Shown: one piece after another, positions 13,700 through 21,207 of the stretch | Numbering within the stretch: position 1 is the stretch's first letter | Layout: every line of letters starts with the position of its first letter | Source: Clostridiales bacterium UBA3758 | GTDB lineage: Bacteria > Bacillota > Clostridia > Oscillospirales > Oscillospiraceae | Assembly: GCA_002371675.1 (NCBI GenBank) | Contig: DFGE01000033.1 | Location: forward strand, 1-37,704 | Reading direction: 5' to 3' | DNA length: 37,704 nt | Translations under genes and position numbers: made by a program | The notes under the pieces: model-generated | The model's input: only the letters and a program-made list of their open reading frames with translations | The model's database searches: none | Told to the model about the DNA's origin: nothing

Positions 13700-14551
13700 A
13701 TGGTAGACCACGAAGACAAAAGCATCTTACCACGCCACTGCCGAAATTGCAAGGAGGTGGTCAACATTGACAATGAATTAGAGTTCACGTCCCAGTGGGC
13801 GATTATCCCAGCCCGGGTGCGCTATGACCCGCAGATCCCTCCCAGCGCGAAGCTGATCTTCGGGGAGATCGCAGCTAAGACAAATGTGTACGGCTACTGC
13901 TTCGCCTCCAACAAGTGGTTTGCTGATAAGTTCCAGCTGAAGCCTGACAGCGTTGCCGGCCTGATCAAGAAGCTGGAGGCTGCCGGGTACGTCATCGTTC
14001 AGATCGACCAGCACCAGGACAACGAACATAAGCGGCACATCTTCACCACGCAGCGAGCGTTCGAGTTTCTTGAACCCCCGGAAAAATTTCCGGGGGTGGG
14101 CCCCGGAAAAAAATCGGGGGGTGGGCCCCGGAAAAATTTCCGGGGGAGCCCCGGAAAAAAATCCGGAGTACACATTGTAGAAAATAATAAATTAAAATAT
14201 ACCCCTATATCCCCACCAGCTTGGATGCCGATGGACGTGTTTTGTGCGATTGGAGATTGGTGCGGTGACGACTCGGAGATGACCCGGGCATGGATGGACT
14301 ATGCAGAGATGCGTCACCGGATCAAGCGGGCCGTGACCACCGTGGCAACGGTGACCCGGGCCTGCGCCACACTGGAGCGCCTCTCCATGGGCGACCGGGC
14401 CTATATGCTTGGGATGCTCAAAAAGGCGACCGACCGATCCTGGCGCGGGCTCTTTGCTCTGGAGCCGGGGGATGAAGGGTACAGGGAGCAGGACCGTCCT
14501 GGCGAGGGAAGCGGCCCTGAGGAGAACGGAGGGTATGAGCTGTGGACGTAG
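13700..14551 (+). CDS. Replication initiator, lambda-O-like winged-helix protein
   Basis: A 283-aa protein. Residues about 30-125 form a winged helix of the replication-initiator type (IPPSAKLIFGEIAAKTNVYG, CFASNKWFADKF, DSVAGLIKKLEAAGYV). Residues about 128-155 are a Gly/Pro/Lys linker encoded by four DNA iterons (14078-14166). The C-terminal region (about 172-260) resembles a helicase-loader-contact domain. The next gene encodes a DnaB-type helicase. As in phage lambda, where O binds iterons inside its own gene, this protein probably binds the internal repeats and recruits the helicase. The start at 13700 lacks an ideal ribosome site; ATG codons are scarce nearby, and an alternative is an internal start after AAGGAGG at 13751. 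Confidence 0.82.
   Translation: MVDHEDKSILPRHCRNCKEVVNIDNELEFTSQWAIIPARVRYDPQIPPSAKLIFGEIAAKTNVYGYCFASNKWFADKFQLKPDSVAGLIKKLEAAGYVIVQIDQHQDNEHKRHIFTTQRAFEFLEPPEKFPGVGPGKKSGGGPRKNFRGSPGKKSGVHIVENNKLKYTPISPPAWMPMDVFCAIGDWCGDDSEMTRAWMDYAEMRHRIKRAVTTVATVTRACATLERLSMGDRAYMLGMLKKATDRSWRGLFALEPGDEGYREQDRPGEGSGPEENGGYELWT
14078..14201. other. Predicted prophage replication origin: four iterons plus AT-rich element
   Basis: Four related units lie at 14078, 14103, 14128 and 14151 (spacing 25, 25, 23 bp). Units 1 and 3 are CCGGAAAAATTTCCGG; units 2 and 4 are the variants CCGGAAAAAAATCGG and CCGGAAAAAAATCCGG. They are flanked by GGGGGTGGGCCC-type joints. An almost GC-free stretch follows at 14175-14201, the expected unwinding element. 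The layout copies lambda ori inside O. Confidence 0.75.
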
Positions 14552-15891
14552 AGCTCTCCGCCCAGACTGCTGTCATTGGCTCCATGCTGATCGACCCACG
14601 CTGCATCCCGGTTCTCATGTCCCAGCTGGAGCCGGACGACTTTCCGGACGCCACCAACAGACATATCTTCGAGGCCTTCCGCAGCCTGTACTTAGCAAAC
14701 AAGACCATCGACCCGGTCACCGTACTGGCCGAGCTGGGCTCCGACGCCTACGGCCCGACCTTGTCCGACATGATGCGCCTGACGCCCACGGCGGCCAACT
14801 GCGAGGAATATGCCCGGATCCTCCGGGACTCCAGCCAGCTCCGCGCGATCCAGCAGGCCTGCTGGCGGATCGGCAGCAGTGAGCACATGGATCTTTCCCA
14901 GGCCCGGCAGCTGCTGGCGGACGCTGCCATGCTCCTGGTCACGTCCGGCTCCCGAATCAAGCGCTATCAGTATACCGAGCTGATCCACCGATTCCTGGAT
15001 CGGCAGAACTCCAACACCCCGCGGGACTACCTGGATTTCGGGATCCCGGTGCTCAACAAGAGGGTGCACGTGAGCAAGGGCGATTTCGTGATCCTGGGCG
15101 CCTATTCCAGCGTCGGCAAGACGGCCTTCGCCCTGCAGTTGGGTCTGTCTGTGGCCAAGCATGGCAAGCGGGTAGGCTTTTACAGCTATGAGACCAACGA
15201 AGAGCACGCAGGTGACCGCATGGTGGCCAACGACGCCGACGTCGATCTGCAACGGATCAAGGAGAAAAAACTTTCCGGTACGGATTTCCTCCGGATCACG
15301 GATGCGGGGGCGCGCTCTGAGCTCTATCCCTTCGACTTGATCGAGAGCGCCCGCATGACCGCGGCAGATCTCCGGCTGGATGTCCTGTCCCACCGCTACG
15401 AGGTGGTCTTCCTGGACTACGTACAGTTGGTGCCTGGGCCAGGCCCCGAGCGCAAGGATGTGGTCACGCAGGTGAGCATGGACTTGCACGCAATGTGCCA
15501 GGAGCTGGGCGTTACGATCATTGCGCTGAGCCAGGTGACGCTTCCGCCGCTGAAGGAGGACAAGAGCCGCCGCTGGATCTGCATGCAGGATCTGCGCGAG
15601 AGCAAGCAGCTGCTCCAGGATGGAGAGACCATCCTGCTGCTGGATCTGGAGTTTCCCCAGAACCGGGCCAGCGACCGCGTGCTGATCATCGACAAGAACA
15701 AGGACGGCCCGACGGGCAACTTCTTCCTGACCTTCGATCCAAGGCACATGCGCTTTGCGTACCGGGATCCGGAGGCGGAGAAGCCCGGCAAAAAGAAAAA
15801 GCCTCCAAAGGACGAGGACGACGAGCAGATCAACGGTCAAGGTCGTCTGGAAGACCTTCCGGACGGCGCCGGCGGAGACCTGCCGTTTTAG
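14542..15891 (+). CDS. DnaB-type replicative helicase
   Basis: A 449-aa hexameric 5'-3' helicase. The N-terminal DnaB domain (residues 1-105) starts VELSAQTAVIGSMLIDPRCI. The RecA-like domain has Walker A GAYSSVGKT (186-194), SYETNEEHAGDRMV, Walker B VVFLDYVQLV (288-297), the IIALSQV motif and DLRESKQLLQDGETILLL. The C-terminal 40 residues are charged. The start is GTG at 14542, overlapping the initiator gene by 10 bp with GGAGG upstream. With the initiator it makes the phage replication module. Confidence 0.93.
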   Translation: MDVELSAQTAVIGSMLIDPRCIPVLMSQLEPDDFPDATNRHIFEAFRSLYLANKTIDPVTVLAELGSDAYGPTLSDMMRLTPTAANCEEYARILRDSSQLRAIQQACWRIGSSEHMDLSQARQLLADAAMLLVTSGSRIKRYQYTELIHRFLDRQNSNTPRDYLDFGIPVLNKRVHVSKGDFVILGAYSSVGKTAFALQLGLSVAKHGKRVGFYSYETNEEHAGDRMVANDADVDLQRIKEKKLSGTDFLRITDAGARSELYPFDLIESARMTAADLRLDVLSHRYEVVFLDYVQLVPGPGPERKDVVTQVSMDLHAMCQELGVTIIALSQVTLPPLKEDKSRRWICMQDLRESKQLLQDGETILLLDLEFPQNRASDRVLIIDKNKDGPTGNFFLTFDPRHMRFAYRDPEAEKPGKKKKPPKDEDDEQINGQGRLEDLPDGAGGDLPF

Positions 15892-15908
15892 GTGTCCAGT
15901 CCGGACAC
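15892..15908 (+). repeat. Dispersed 17-bp palindrome, copy 3 of 9
   Basis: GTGTCC-AGTCC-GGACAC directly after the helicase stop codon and just before the ribosome site of the 15927-parA-parB operon. It is well placed for autoregulation of that operon. Confidence 0.9.
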
Positions 15909-15926
15909 GGAAAGGAGAGAGACCGA

Positions 15927-16169
15927 TTGGAAGTCGGCGACAGCTACACATTCATTCCCCACGCATTCCTCGCCAACGAGGCGTCTCCCATGCTGACGCT
16001 CAATTCCCCCACGAAGGTGACCGGCGAGATCGTCCAGATCAACCGGCGCGGGAACTGGTTCCGCGTGCGCTATCTGCTGAAGGGCAGAGCGCAGCACGAG
16101 TGCTTTCCGATCCCCGTAGAAGAGCCGGCCAGCGCGACTCTGGCCACCAAGCACGGCTTTCACAGATAA
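15927..16169 (+). CDS. Small phage protein (80 aa) upstream of parA
   Basis: TTG start at 15927 with AAAGGAG ten bases upstream. The product begins MEVGDSYTFIPHAFLANEAS and looks beta-rich (TGEIVQINRRGNWFRVRYLL), ending in a polar tail. I do not recognise a named family; similar short phage proteins often precede regulatory genes. It is first in the operon that contains parA and parB. Confidence 0.65.
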   Translation: MEVGDSYTFIPHAFLANEASPMLTLNSPTKVTGEIVQINRRGNWFRVRYLLKGRAQHECFPIPVEEPASATLATKHGFHR

Positions 16170-16195
16170 CAAAACAGGAGGTAGAACACGAAGAC

Positions 16196-16987
16196 ATGAA
16201 GACAATCGCCATCTGCAACCTCAAGGGAGGGGTTGCGAAAACCACCACCGTCGTCAATCTGGCGGCGGATCTGGCCCACTACCACGGCAAGCGCATCCTT
16301 GTTGTGGACGCTGACAGCCAATGCAACGCCACGGAATTTCTCGGCGGAAGCATTGTCCGGGAGGGGCACAGCCTGGCCACGCTGCTGCGTATGCCCAAGG
16401 CTGAGCGCACCAAGTTCTCCCTCAACCTTGAGGCCTCCATGCAGGCCATCCGCGCCAGCACGATCCCCGCAGTGGATCTGCTACCCGCGGACGACAGTCT
16501 GATGGATCTGGATCTCAGCAAGGTGGAGGAGGGCAGCGCCTATGTTACCTGCCTGCGGGATCTGCGGCCGGAGCTGGAACGCAGCGGCTATGACTATATA
16601 CTGATCGACTGCCCGCCAGCCTTCAACGCGGCGGCTGCCGCGGCGCTGCTGGCAGCGGATGAAGTAATCATCCCAATCAAGTTGGACGCCTTCGCCCTGC
16701 GCGGCATGGGAAACCTTATGCGGCAGATCTACAACATGCGCAGCATTAACCCCGCCCTGCGGGTGGCCGGTGTGCTGCCGGTGATGTGGTACAAGTCCGA
16801 GGATAACAACCGCGCCCTGCAGAAGCTGCAGGAAAGCGGCCTGACTCTGTTTTCCCGGATCCGGCGCAGTACGATGGTGGACACCATGACCTACCGGCAG
16901 GAGCCACTGTACATCTCCAGCCCCAAGTCCGGCGCCTGCCATGACTACCGGAGCTTTGCGTCCCGGATCGCAGAAGGGAGGTATTGA
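16196..16987 (+). CDS. parA: ParA/Soj-type partition ATPase
   Basis: A 263-aa Walker-type ATPase. The deviant Walker A KGGVAKTT is at residues 10-17 and the switch LVVDADSQCNAT follows. The Walker B is YDYILIDCPPAF. No N-terminal DNA-binding extension is present, so it resembles chromosomal Soj and type Ib ParA, which bind DNA non-specifically when ATP-bound. ACAGGAGG lies upstream. With the ParB-like neighbour it should move or position DNA carrying the cognate sites. An intact par pair is unexpected for a phage that also has a tRNA-targeting integrase. Confidence 0.92.
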   Translation: MKTIAICNLKGGVAKTTTVVNLAADLAHYHGKRILVVDADSQCNATEFLGGSIVREGHSLATLLRMPKAERTKFSLNLEASMQAIRASTIPAVDLLPADDSLMDLDLSKVEEGSAYVTCLRDLRPELERSGYDYILIDCPPAFNAAAAAALLAADEVIIPIKLDAFALRGMGNLMRQIYNMRSINPALRVAGVLPVMWYKSEDNNRALQKLQESGLTLFSRIRRSTMVDTMTYRQEPLYISSPKSGACHDYRSFASRIAEGRY

Positions 16988-16988
16988 G

Positions 16989-18245
16989 ATGGGCTTTGAT
17001 ATCGCTGATATCCTCAAGGATGTGTCCACTCCGGACACCGGCCTCGACCAGATCCGCTACCTGCCCTACGCCTCGCTGATCCCCGACCCGCACAACGGGT
17101 ACAGCATGGACGGGATCGAGGAGCTGGCCCGCAACATCGAGCTGGTGGGCCTGCAGCAGCCGCCGCGCGTGCGGCAGCTGAGCGAGACGGCCTTCGGCAT
17201 CGTGTCCGGCCACCGCCGGCACGCAGCTATTGGGCTGATCCTCAAACGTAACCCCGGCGCCTTCCCCAACGGCGTGCCCTGCATCGTCGACCGGGAGGCT
17301 ATCTCCACGGCGCTGCGGGAGTTCCATCTGATTCTCGGAAACTCCGACAACCGCAAGCTGACACCCGCCGACGAGATCCAGCAGCTGGAGCGCCTGTCGG
17401 ACTGCATCCGCCGCCTGGAGAAAGAGGGCTACAAGTTCGACGGCCGGCATCGCGACTGGCTGGCCAAGCTCTCCGGCATGAGCCGCACCAAGGTCGCGCG
17501 GCTGCAGGCGATCCAGCACAACCTGGCCAGCTCCCTGCTGCCCTTCTTCAACTCCGGCGCGCTGCCGGTCACCGCCGCCTATCGGCTCAGCCAGGAGCCG
17601 GCCGAGATCCAGACGGGCGTCTTCCGCACCTATGGCGGCAAGCTCAAGGAGCTGACCGAGGCCCAGCTGGAGGAGGCGATCAACCGCCGCAAGGCGCCGC
17701 CGAAGGCGGACGCACCCGTCGCGCCAGAGCCCGCCAGAAGCTACAACGCCGACGAGTACCTGGCCGAGCGCGCCCGGGAGGACGCGGAGTTTTTCCGGAT
17801 GCTGGTGATCCGCGCCATGTTCTTCATCGACCAGATGCCGCGCTTCAACTTTTCCCGCCAGGCGGGGATCGAGGCGCTCAAGCAGCGCCTGCGCCACAGC
17901 TACGCCTCGGCCTATGACAAGACGCCCGGCTATGAAGGCAGCCCCAAGGGCCTGAGCTTTTTCATGTATCGCAAGGCCCCGATCTTCCGGACCTGGACGG
18001 AGGTCTACGACATGCTCTCGACCATCGCCCTGCAGCTGGCCGCCCAGATCAAGCCAGACCAAGGCCCGGCCTGGCAGACGGGTACCCCGGAGAAGGAGGG
18101 GGCGTACTGGTGCGAGATCCAGTGCGGCAAAGAAGTCAAACGGCAGCCGGCCCGGTGGCTGGATGACGCTGGCTGGCACTTCTACCACATGGACGCCACT
18201 TTCTCGGCGCCAGTTCTGCGCTGGTACCCGCTGCCTGAGGAATAG
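16989..18245 (+). CDS. parB: ParB/KorB-like CTPase-family DNA-binding protein with C-terminal extension
   Basis: A 418-aa protein starting MGFDIADILKDVS, with GGAGG seven bases upstream. Residues about 22-115 are the ParB N-terminal domain (YLPYASLIPDP, GIEELARNIELVGLQQPPRV, and the GHRRHA box at 74-79 that in the family helps bind CTP). A helix-turn-helix follows (WLAKLSGMSRTKVARLQAIQ, about 157-176). The C-terminal 70 residues (YWCEIQCGKEV ... GWHFYHMD ... VLRWYPLPEE) resemble a DUF551-like module, an unusual fusion. Copy 4 of the 17-bp palindrome lies inside its 5' end. It is the best candidate to bind that palindrome. Confidence 0.88.
   Translation: MGFDIADILKDVSTPDTGLDQIRYLPYASLIPDPHNGYSMDGIEELARNIELVGLQQPPRVRQLSETAFGIVSGHRRHAAIGLILKRNPGAFPNGVPCIVDREAISTALREFHLILGNSDNRKLTPADEIQQLERLSDCIRRLEKEGYKFDGRHRDWLAKLSGMSRTKVARLQAIQHNLASSLLPFFNSGALPVTAAYRLSQEPAEIQTGVFRTYGGKLKELTEAQLEEAINRRKAPPKADAPVAPEPARSYNADEYLAERAREDAEFFRMLVIRAMFFIDQMPRFNFSRQAGIEALKQRLRHSYASAYDKTPGYEGSPKGLSFFMYRKAPIFRTWTEVYDMLSTIALQLAAQIKPDQGPAWQTGTPEKEGAYWCEIQCGKEVKRQPARWLDDAGWHFYHMDATFSAPVLRWYPLPEE
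17022..17038 (+). repeat. Dispersed 17-bp palindrome, copy 4 of 9
   Basis: GTGTCC-ACTCC-GGACAC inside the parB coding sequence at codons 12-17 (encoding VSTPDT). Partition genes often carry a centromere site in or beside themselves. Confidence 0.9.
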
Positions 18246-18257
18246 GAGGTGCGTGAT

Positions 18258-18536
18258 ATGACTGAAAGCTATCTGCGCCGTGTAAGCCGCGGCACACCAC
18301 AGGACTTCCCAAAAATCGTCAAGGAAGGCATGCAAGACTACGCCTCCCGCCTATCCGCCGTGGTGCGGGATGTCCCGCCGGATGACTACGCCATGATGGT
18401 CGTGGTCCTGGAGGATCTGGCCGCATCGATGCGGACCTTGACCCCGGAGCCCTTACAGACGGCCATGGATGGTATGCGCGGTTTCTTCTCGCCGACGATC
18501 ATTTCTGTCGCCCGCAGGAGGGAGGCAGGTACATGA
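18258..18536 (+). CDS. Phage protein of unknown function (92 aa)
   Basis: The ATG at 18258 is chosen over a GTG at 18249 because TAGGAGGT lies seven bases before it. The product is helical, beginning MTESYLRRVSRGTPQDFPKI, with a VPPDDYAMMVVVLEDLAASM segment. It shares with the protein at 18751 a short amphipathic layout (KEGMQDYASRL versus KEGCDVMFGAL, both with a P-D-x2-L/Y-hydrophobic stretch), so the two may be diverged paralogues. Confidence 0.65.
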   Translation: MTESYLRRVSRGTPQDFPKIVKEGMQDYASRLSAVVRDVPPDDYAMMVVVLEDLAASMRTLTPEPLQTAMDGMRGFFSPTIISVARRREAGT

Positions 18537-18754
18537 AGATCTACCGATTTCACAATGGAGACACCTGCCCCTGCTGCGGGCAGGTGATCGCCGGCAAGAC
18601 GCCGGAGGAGCTGACCTACTTCTCGATCCTGATCTACGGCTTCGCCAGTGTGCTCGGCATCGCCGACTGGATCTACCACCCCGGCGAGGACGCCATCGAG
18701 ATCACCCCGGAGGAGCTCCGGACGCATCTCACAGGAGAGGAGGCTTCGCCATGA
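18533..18754 (+). CDS. Small phage protein with CPCCG knuckle (73 aa)
   Basis: It begins MKIYRFHNGDTCPCCGQVIA and has one CxxCG motif, a hydrophobic middle (TYFSILIYGFASVLGIADWI) and an acidic end. One CxxC pair alone would need dimerisation or other ligands to hold metal. It overlaps both neighbours by ATGA. Function unknown. Confidence 0.65.
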   Translation: MKIYRFHNGDTCPCCGQVIAGKTPEELTYFSILIYGFASVLGIADWIYHPGEDAIEITPEELRTHLTGEEASP

Positions 18755-19071
18755 ATCGAATCCCCCTCAGCTTTATGAAGTGCGCGAAGGGCGCCTTGCG
18801 GTTTGGAGACAAGGACGTGTACAACAAGATCATGAAGGAAGGCTGCGATGTGATGTTCGGCGCGCTGCGGACGGTTATCGACTCCGTCCAGCCATCAGAC
18901 CTCCCGCTGCTGATCGCATGCATGAGCTCGTGCCTTGATGCCGTGATGGCATCCCTCCCTAACCATGTGAAGGAGCTCGTCGAAGGCCTGAAGGCGCAGA
19001 TGGGCACCGAGGCGATCATCGGCGTCATCACGGTTCCGGGACCGGGGCGCAGCCAGGAGCATGACGCATGA
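18751..19071 (+). CDS. Phage protein of unknown function (106 aa)
   Basis: It begins MNRIPLSFMKCAKGALRFGD and is mostly helical, with DLPLLIACMSSCLDAVMASL in the middle. ACAGGAGAGGAGG precedes the ATG. It resembles the 18258 product in layout. It overlaps the previous and next genes by ATGA. Confidence 0.65.
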   Translation: MNRIPLSFMKCAKGALRFGDKDVYNKIMKEGCDVMFGALRTVIDSVQPSDLPLLIACMSSCLDAVMASLPNHVKELVEGLKAQMGTEAIIGVITVPGPGRSQEHDA

Positions 19072-19283
19072 CCAGCGCCAAGGCCAAGCTGCTGGAGGCG
19101 CAGCGCAAGTCTGTTCTGCAGCTGATCCGGACGCTCTGCCGCGGGGATCCCGAAGTGCAACAGACCATGAAAGACTTTCTTGACGCCATGATCCAGGTCG
19201 GTCTGGAACCCATAACTGCCTGGCTGGTCATGACCCGTATGGCCGAGCTGTATGATGCCCGGCAGAGGAGGCGTAAGTCATGA
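19068..19283 (+). CDS. Small helical phage protein (71 aa)
   Basis: It begins MTSAKAKLLEAQRKSVLQLI and is basic at both ends with an amphipathic core. Overlaps on both sides by ATGA indicate one translation-coupled array. Function unknown. Confidence 0.6.
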   Translation: MTSAKAKLLEAQRKSVLQLIRTLCRGDPEVQQTMKDFLDAMIQVGLEPITAWLVMTRMAELYDARQRRRKS

Positions 19284-19447
19284 ACAATCGCGTTTATCGA
19301 AACGAACGGTATGACATGCTGAAGCGGCTGCACTGCTGCACCGTCTGTAAGTCCAAGGACAGCCGCACCATGGCAGGCGGCGCGCTCTGTGCGCGCTGCC
19401 TGCAGAAGAAGCGGGAGAAGACCGCGGAAAGGAGACAGCAACCATGA
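19280..19447 (+). CDS. Small zinc-finger-like phage protein (55 aa)
   Basis: The frame contains CCTVCKSKDSRTMAGGALCARC, two CxxC pairs separated by 14 residues, which can bind one zinc ion, and a basic tail (QKKREKTAERRQQP). It overlaps both neighbours by 4 bp. It may bind nucleic acid; no family assigned. Confidence 0.65.
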   Translation: MNNRVYRNERYDMLKRLHCCTVCKSKDSRTMAGGALCARCLQKKREKTAERRQQP

Positions 19448-19539
19448 CAACGCTCGCTGCATTTTTGTTTGGATTTGTCGCCGGTTTTACTGTGCTGATC
19501 ATCATCGCGGTGATGGCCACGGACGGCGGAAGGAGGTAA
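19444..19539 (+). CDS. 31-aa membrane peptide
   Basis: The frame MTTLAAFLFGFVAGFTVLII continues IAVMATDGGRR and stops. It is one hydrophobic helix with a short basic end. GAAAGGAG is nine bases upstream and the start overlaps the preceding stop (ATGA). Its gene ends in an AGGAGG that serves the next gene. Function unknown. Confidence 0.6.
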   Translation: MTTLAAFLFGFVAGFTVLIIIAVMATDGGRR

Positions 19540-19545
19540 ACGCAA

Positions 19546-19968
19546 ATGCTGGTAAAAATCGGGGATGGATGGTATGACCCGGAGAAGGTTGTGGGGATCT
19601 ATCCGGAGACATACGGCGAGGCTGCGGTGCTCTTGCGCGGTGTGGCGGCCAGGATCTTGCTGGGCTGCAGCATTGAAGACGCGCAGGAGGATCTAATCGC
19701 GGCCGGTCTGATCGCGGATCCGCGGGCGACCACGGTTCCCAGACTGACGCCGGATGAGGAGGCAGAGCTGCAGCACCTCTATGCGCTGGGCTTCAGCTGG
19801 ATGGCCCGGGATGCGGACGGCAAGCTGTACGCCTACGGCGACAGGCCCAAGCTGGAAGGAGCCTATTGGACAGCGTCCGATGCAACCTCCTCCCACCGGA
19901 TGCAGGGCGACTTTGATTTTGTTGATGCCCCCGGCCAGCAGCCCTGGGCAATCGTCGATCTTTTGTGA
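19546..19968 (+). CDS. Phage protein of unknown function (140 aa)
   Basis: It begins MLVKIGDGWYDPEKVVGIYP, with a central helical region (ILLGCSIEDAQEDLIAAGLI) and a beta-rich end (SWMARDADGKLYAYGDRPKL, then FDFVDAPGQQPWAIVDLL). GGAGG precedes the ATG at nine bases. The N-terminal part looks like a small domain seen alone in other phages; I cannot name it. Confidence 0.7.
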   Translation: MLVKIGDGWYDPEKVVGIYPETYGEAAVLLRGVAARILLGCSIEDAQEDLIAAGLIADPRATTVPRLTPDEEAELQHLYALGFSWMARDADGKLYAYGDRPKLEGAYWTASDATSSHRMQGDFDFVDAPGQQPWAIVDLL

Positions 19969-19984
19969 CGGTCAACATCCGGCG

Positions 19985-20014
19985 TTGATTTTTTGCGAGA
20001 GGTTGGTTTAAGAT
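19985..20014 (+). promoter_or_regulatory. Candidate promoter before the HUH Rep gene
   Basis: TTGATT (19985-19990), an 18-bp spacer and TAAGAT (20009-20014). It follows the end of the long overlapping gene array and precedes an untranslated leader of about 65 nt. Confidence 0.4.
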
Positions 20015-20064
20015 AAAACACAACACTAAGGACACATAACAGAGGACGGAGGCCCCGGAGGCTG

Positions 20065-20090
20065 CGGTCTGCGATTGGAGATTCAGACCG
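20065..20090 (+). promoter_or_regulatory. Leader hairpin holding the ribosome site of the Rep gene
   Basis: CGGTCTG (20065-20071) pairs with CAGACCG (20084-20090). The GGAG ribosome site is in the loop and the GTG start begins in the 3' arm. This could damp translation of the Rep-like gene. Confidence 0.4.
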
Positions 20091-20869
20091 TGGCAAAGAA
20101 CAAAACCAAGAAGATCATCACAGCCGGTCTGCTGGTGATCGAAGCGATCTACCCCCGCGCTGATCGGCGGGATGATGACCGAGTCCGTGCAGCCAAGCAC
20201 AAGGCGTCGAGCGAAGCGCAGAAGCATATGAATGCCGTCTATAGCTGGCAGAAGCTGGAGCTGCAGTTGGCTGCGAACTATGGGCCGGGAGATCTCTGGG
20301 TGACCGTCACCTATGACGATGCGCACCTTCCGAAGTCCAGGAAGGAAGCGGAGCTCCGGTTCAAATACTTCCGGGCCTGCCTGCAGGCGGAGCGGAAGAA
20401 ACGCGGCCAGGAGGCCGTCGTTCACTGGAACGCCGAGCACAAGCACGAGCACGAGGACTACTTCCAGCATAAGCGCTGGCACCACCACTTTGTCCTCAAC
20501 GCCACCGGCGCAGACTATGATCTGATCCGGAAGTGCTGGATCTACGGAAGTAATATCGAGATCCGGCCGCTGAAGCTGGACAAGGAGCACACCTTCGAGG
20601 CGATCGCCCGTTATATGTGCAAGGAATCCCGCGACAAGCCAGGCCAACGCAGCTGGAGCTACACCCGCAACGCAAAACACCCGGAGGTGGACACTATCCG
20701 CGTGGAGAACGACGAACAGGTGCAGGTGCCTAAGGGCGCGCTGGAGCTGCAGGTCAGCTCCTACCGGGATGTGCACTGCAGCTCCCGGGTAATCAAGTAC
20801 CTGGTGCCGGGCTGGGACTCTACACCCAAACACAGGGCCAAGCGCCGCGGCAAGCCCAAGAAAAGGTAA
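20090..20869 (+). CDS. HUH endonuclease-like, rolling-circle replication-associated protein
   Basis: A 259-aa basic protein showing the three Rep motifs in order: motif 1 LWVTVTYDD (residues 69-77), motif 2 with three histidines WHHHFVL (130-136), and motif 3 with a candidate nucleophile in IARYMCKE (Y175). This matches the Rep/G2P-type rolling-circle replication-associated family found in Firmicutes mobile elements. Nicking activity is inferred. GTG at 20090 is preferred (GGAG nine bases upstream); TTG at 20075 is an alternative. It is surprising beside a complete theta-type initiator and helicase module. Confidence 0.78.
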   Translation: MAKNKTKKIITAGLLVIEAIYPRADRRDDDRVRAAKHKASSEAQKHMNAVYSWQKLELQLAANYGPGDLWVTVTYDDAHLPKSRKEAELRFKYFRACLQAERKKRGQEAVVHWNAEHKHEHEDYFQHKRWHHHFVLNATGADYDLIRKCWIYGSNIEIRPLKLDKEHTFEAIARYMCKESRDKPGQRSWSYTRNAKHPEVDTIRVENDEQVQVPKGALELQVSSYRDVHCSSRVIKYLVPGWDSTPKHRAKRRGKPKKR

Positions 20870-20935
20870 GCTTTTTATTAAATTTTTCTGACTTGGTAAG
20901 CATATTATTTCTAAGACAAAAGGAGGCCCAAGCCC

Positions 20936-21139
20936 TTGAAAGCGCAAGGAAAATATGGTAAGATGATACCAGTTCAGGACGGGTGGATCACGTGCCCGAA
21001 CTGCCGGCGGAACAAGCGCCTCAAGCGCATCTCACCCGACGAGAGCGCAGAGCGCGTCGGAGTGTTCTGCAGGGACTGCAAGACCGAGGTCTTCCTCACG
21101 ATCCACCAGGGCCAGTGCTATGAGAGCCGGAGCCAGTAA
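20936..21139 (+). CDS. Cysteine-rich KTR-type small protein
   Basis: A 67-aa protein with TTG start at 20936 and AAAGGAGG upstream. The pattern WITCPNCRRNKRLK ... FCRDCKTEVFLTIHQGQ matches the Cys_rich_KTR family (WxxCPxCxxKTR, CPxCKxE), here with NKR in place of KTR. Such proteins are common in phages and conjugative elements of Clostridia; the role is unknown but the two CxxC pairs should bind zinc. Confidence 0.8.
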   Translation: MKAQGKYGKMIPVQDGWITCPNCRRNKRLKRISPDESAERVGVFCRDCKTEVFLTIHQGQCYESRSQ

Positions 21140-21183
21140 GCCATCGCAAGTGTTGCGAGAGGCTGCTGGCTCCGGCTCTTTTG
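21124..21183 (+). terminator. Intrinsic terminator overlapping the KTR gene end
   Basis: GAGCCGGAGCCAG (21124-21136) pairs perfectly with 21166-21178 and is followed by a T run. The 29-nt apical part can form a smaller stem (TCGCAA/TTGCGA). It separates early genes from the packaging genes. Confidence 0.7.
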
Positions 21184-21207
21184 CGTTTCCTCGGAGGTGA
21201 TAGCCCG

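Noticed and set aside
13660..13700. Terminator hairpin after the 13004 gene
   Set aside because: The two GGCCCC blocks are direct rather than inverted repeats, and only a weak CGTG/CACG stem can form.
15892..18245. Canonical chromosomal parS (TGTTTCACGTGAAACA type) near parA-parB
   Set aside because: No such sequence is seen; the only recurring palindrome near the pair is GTGTCC-N5-GGACAC.
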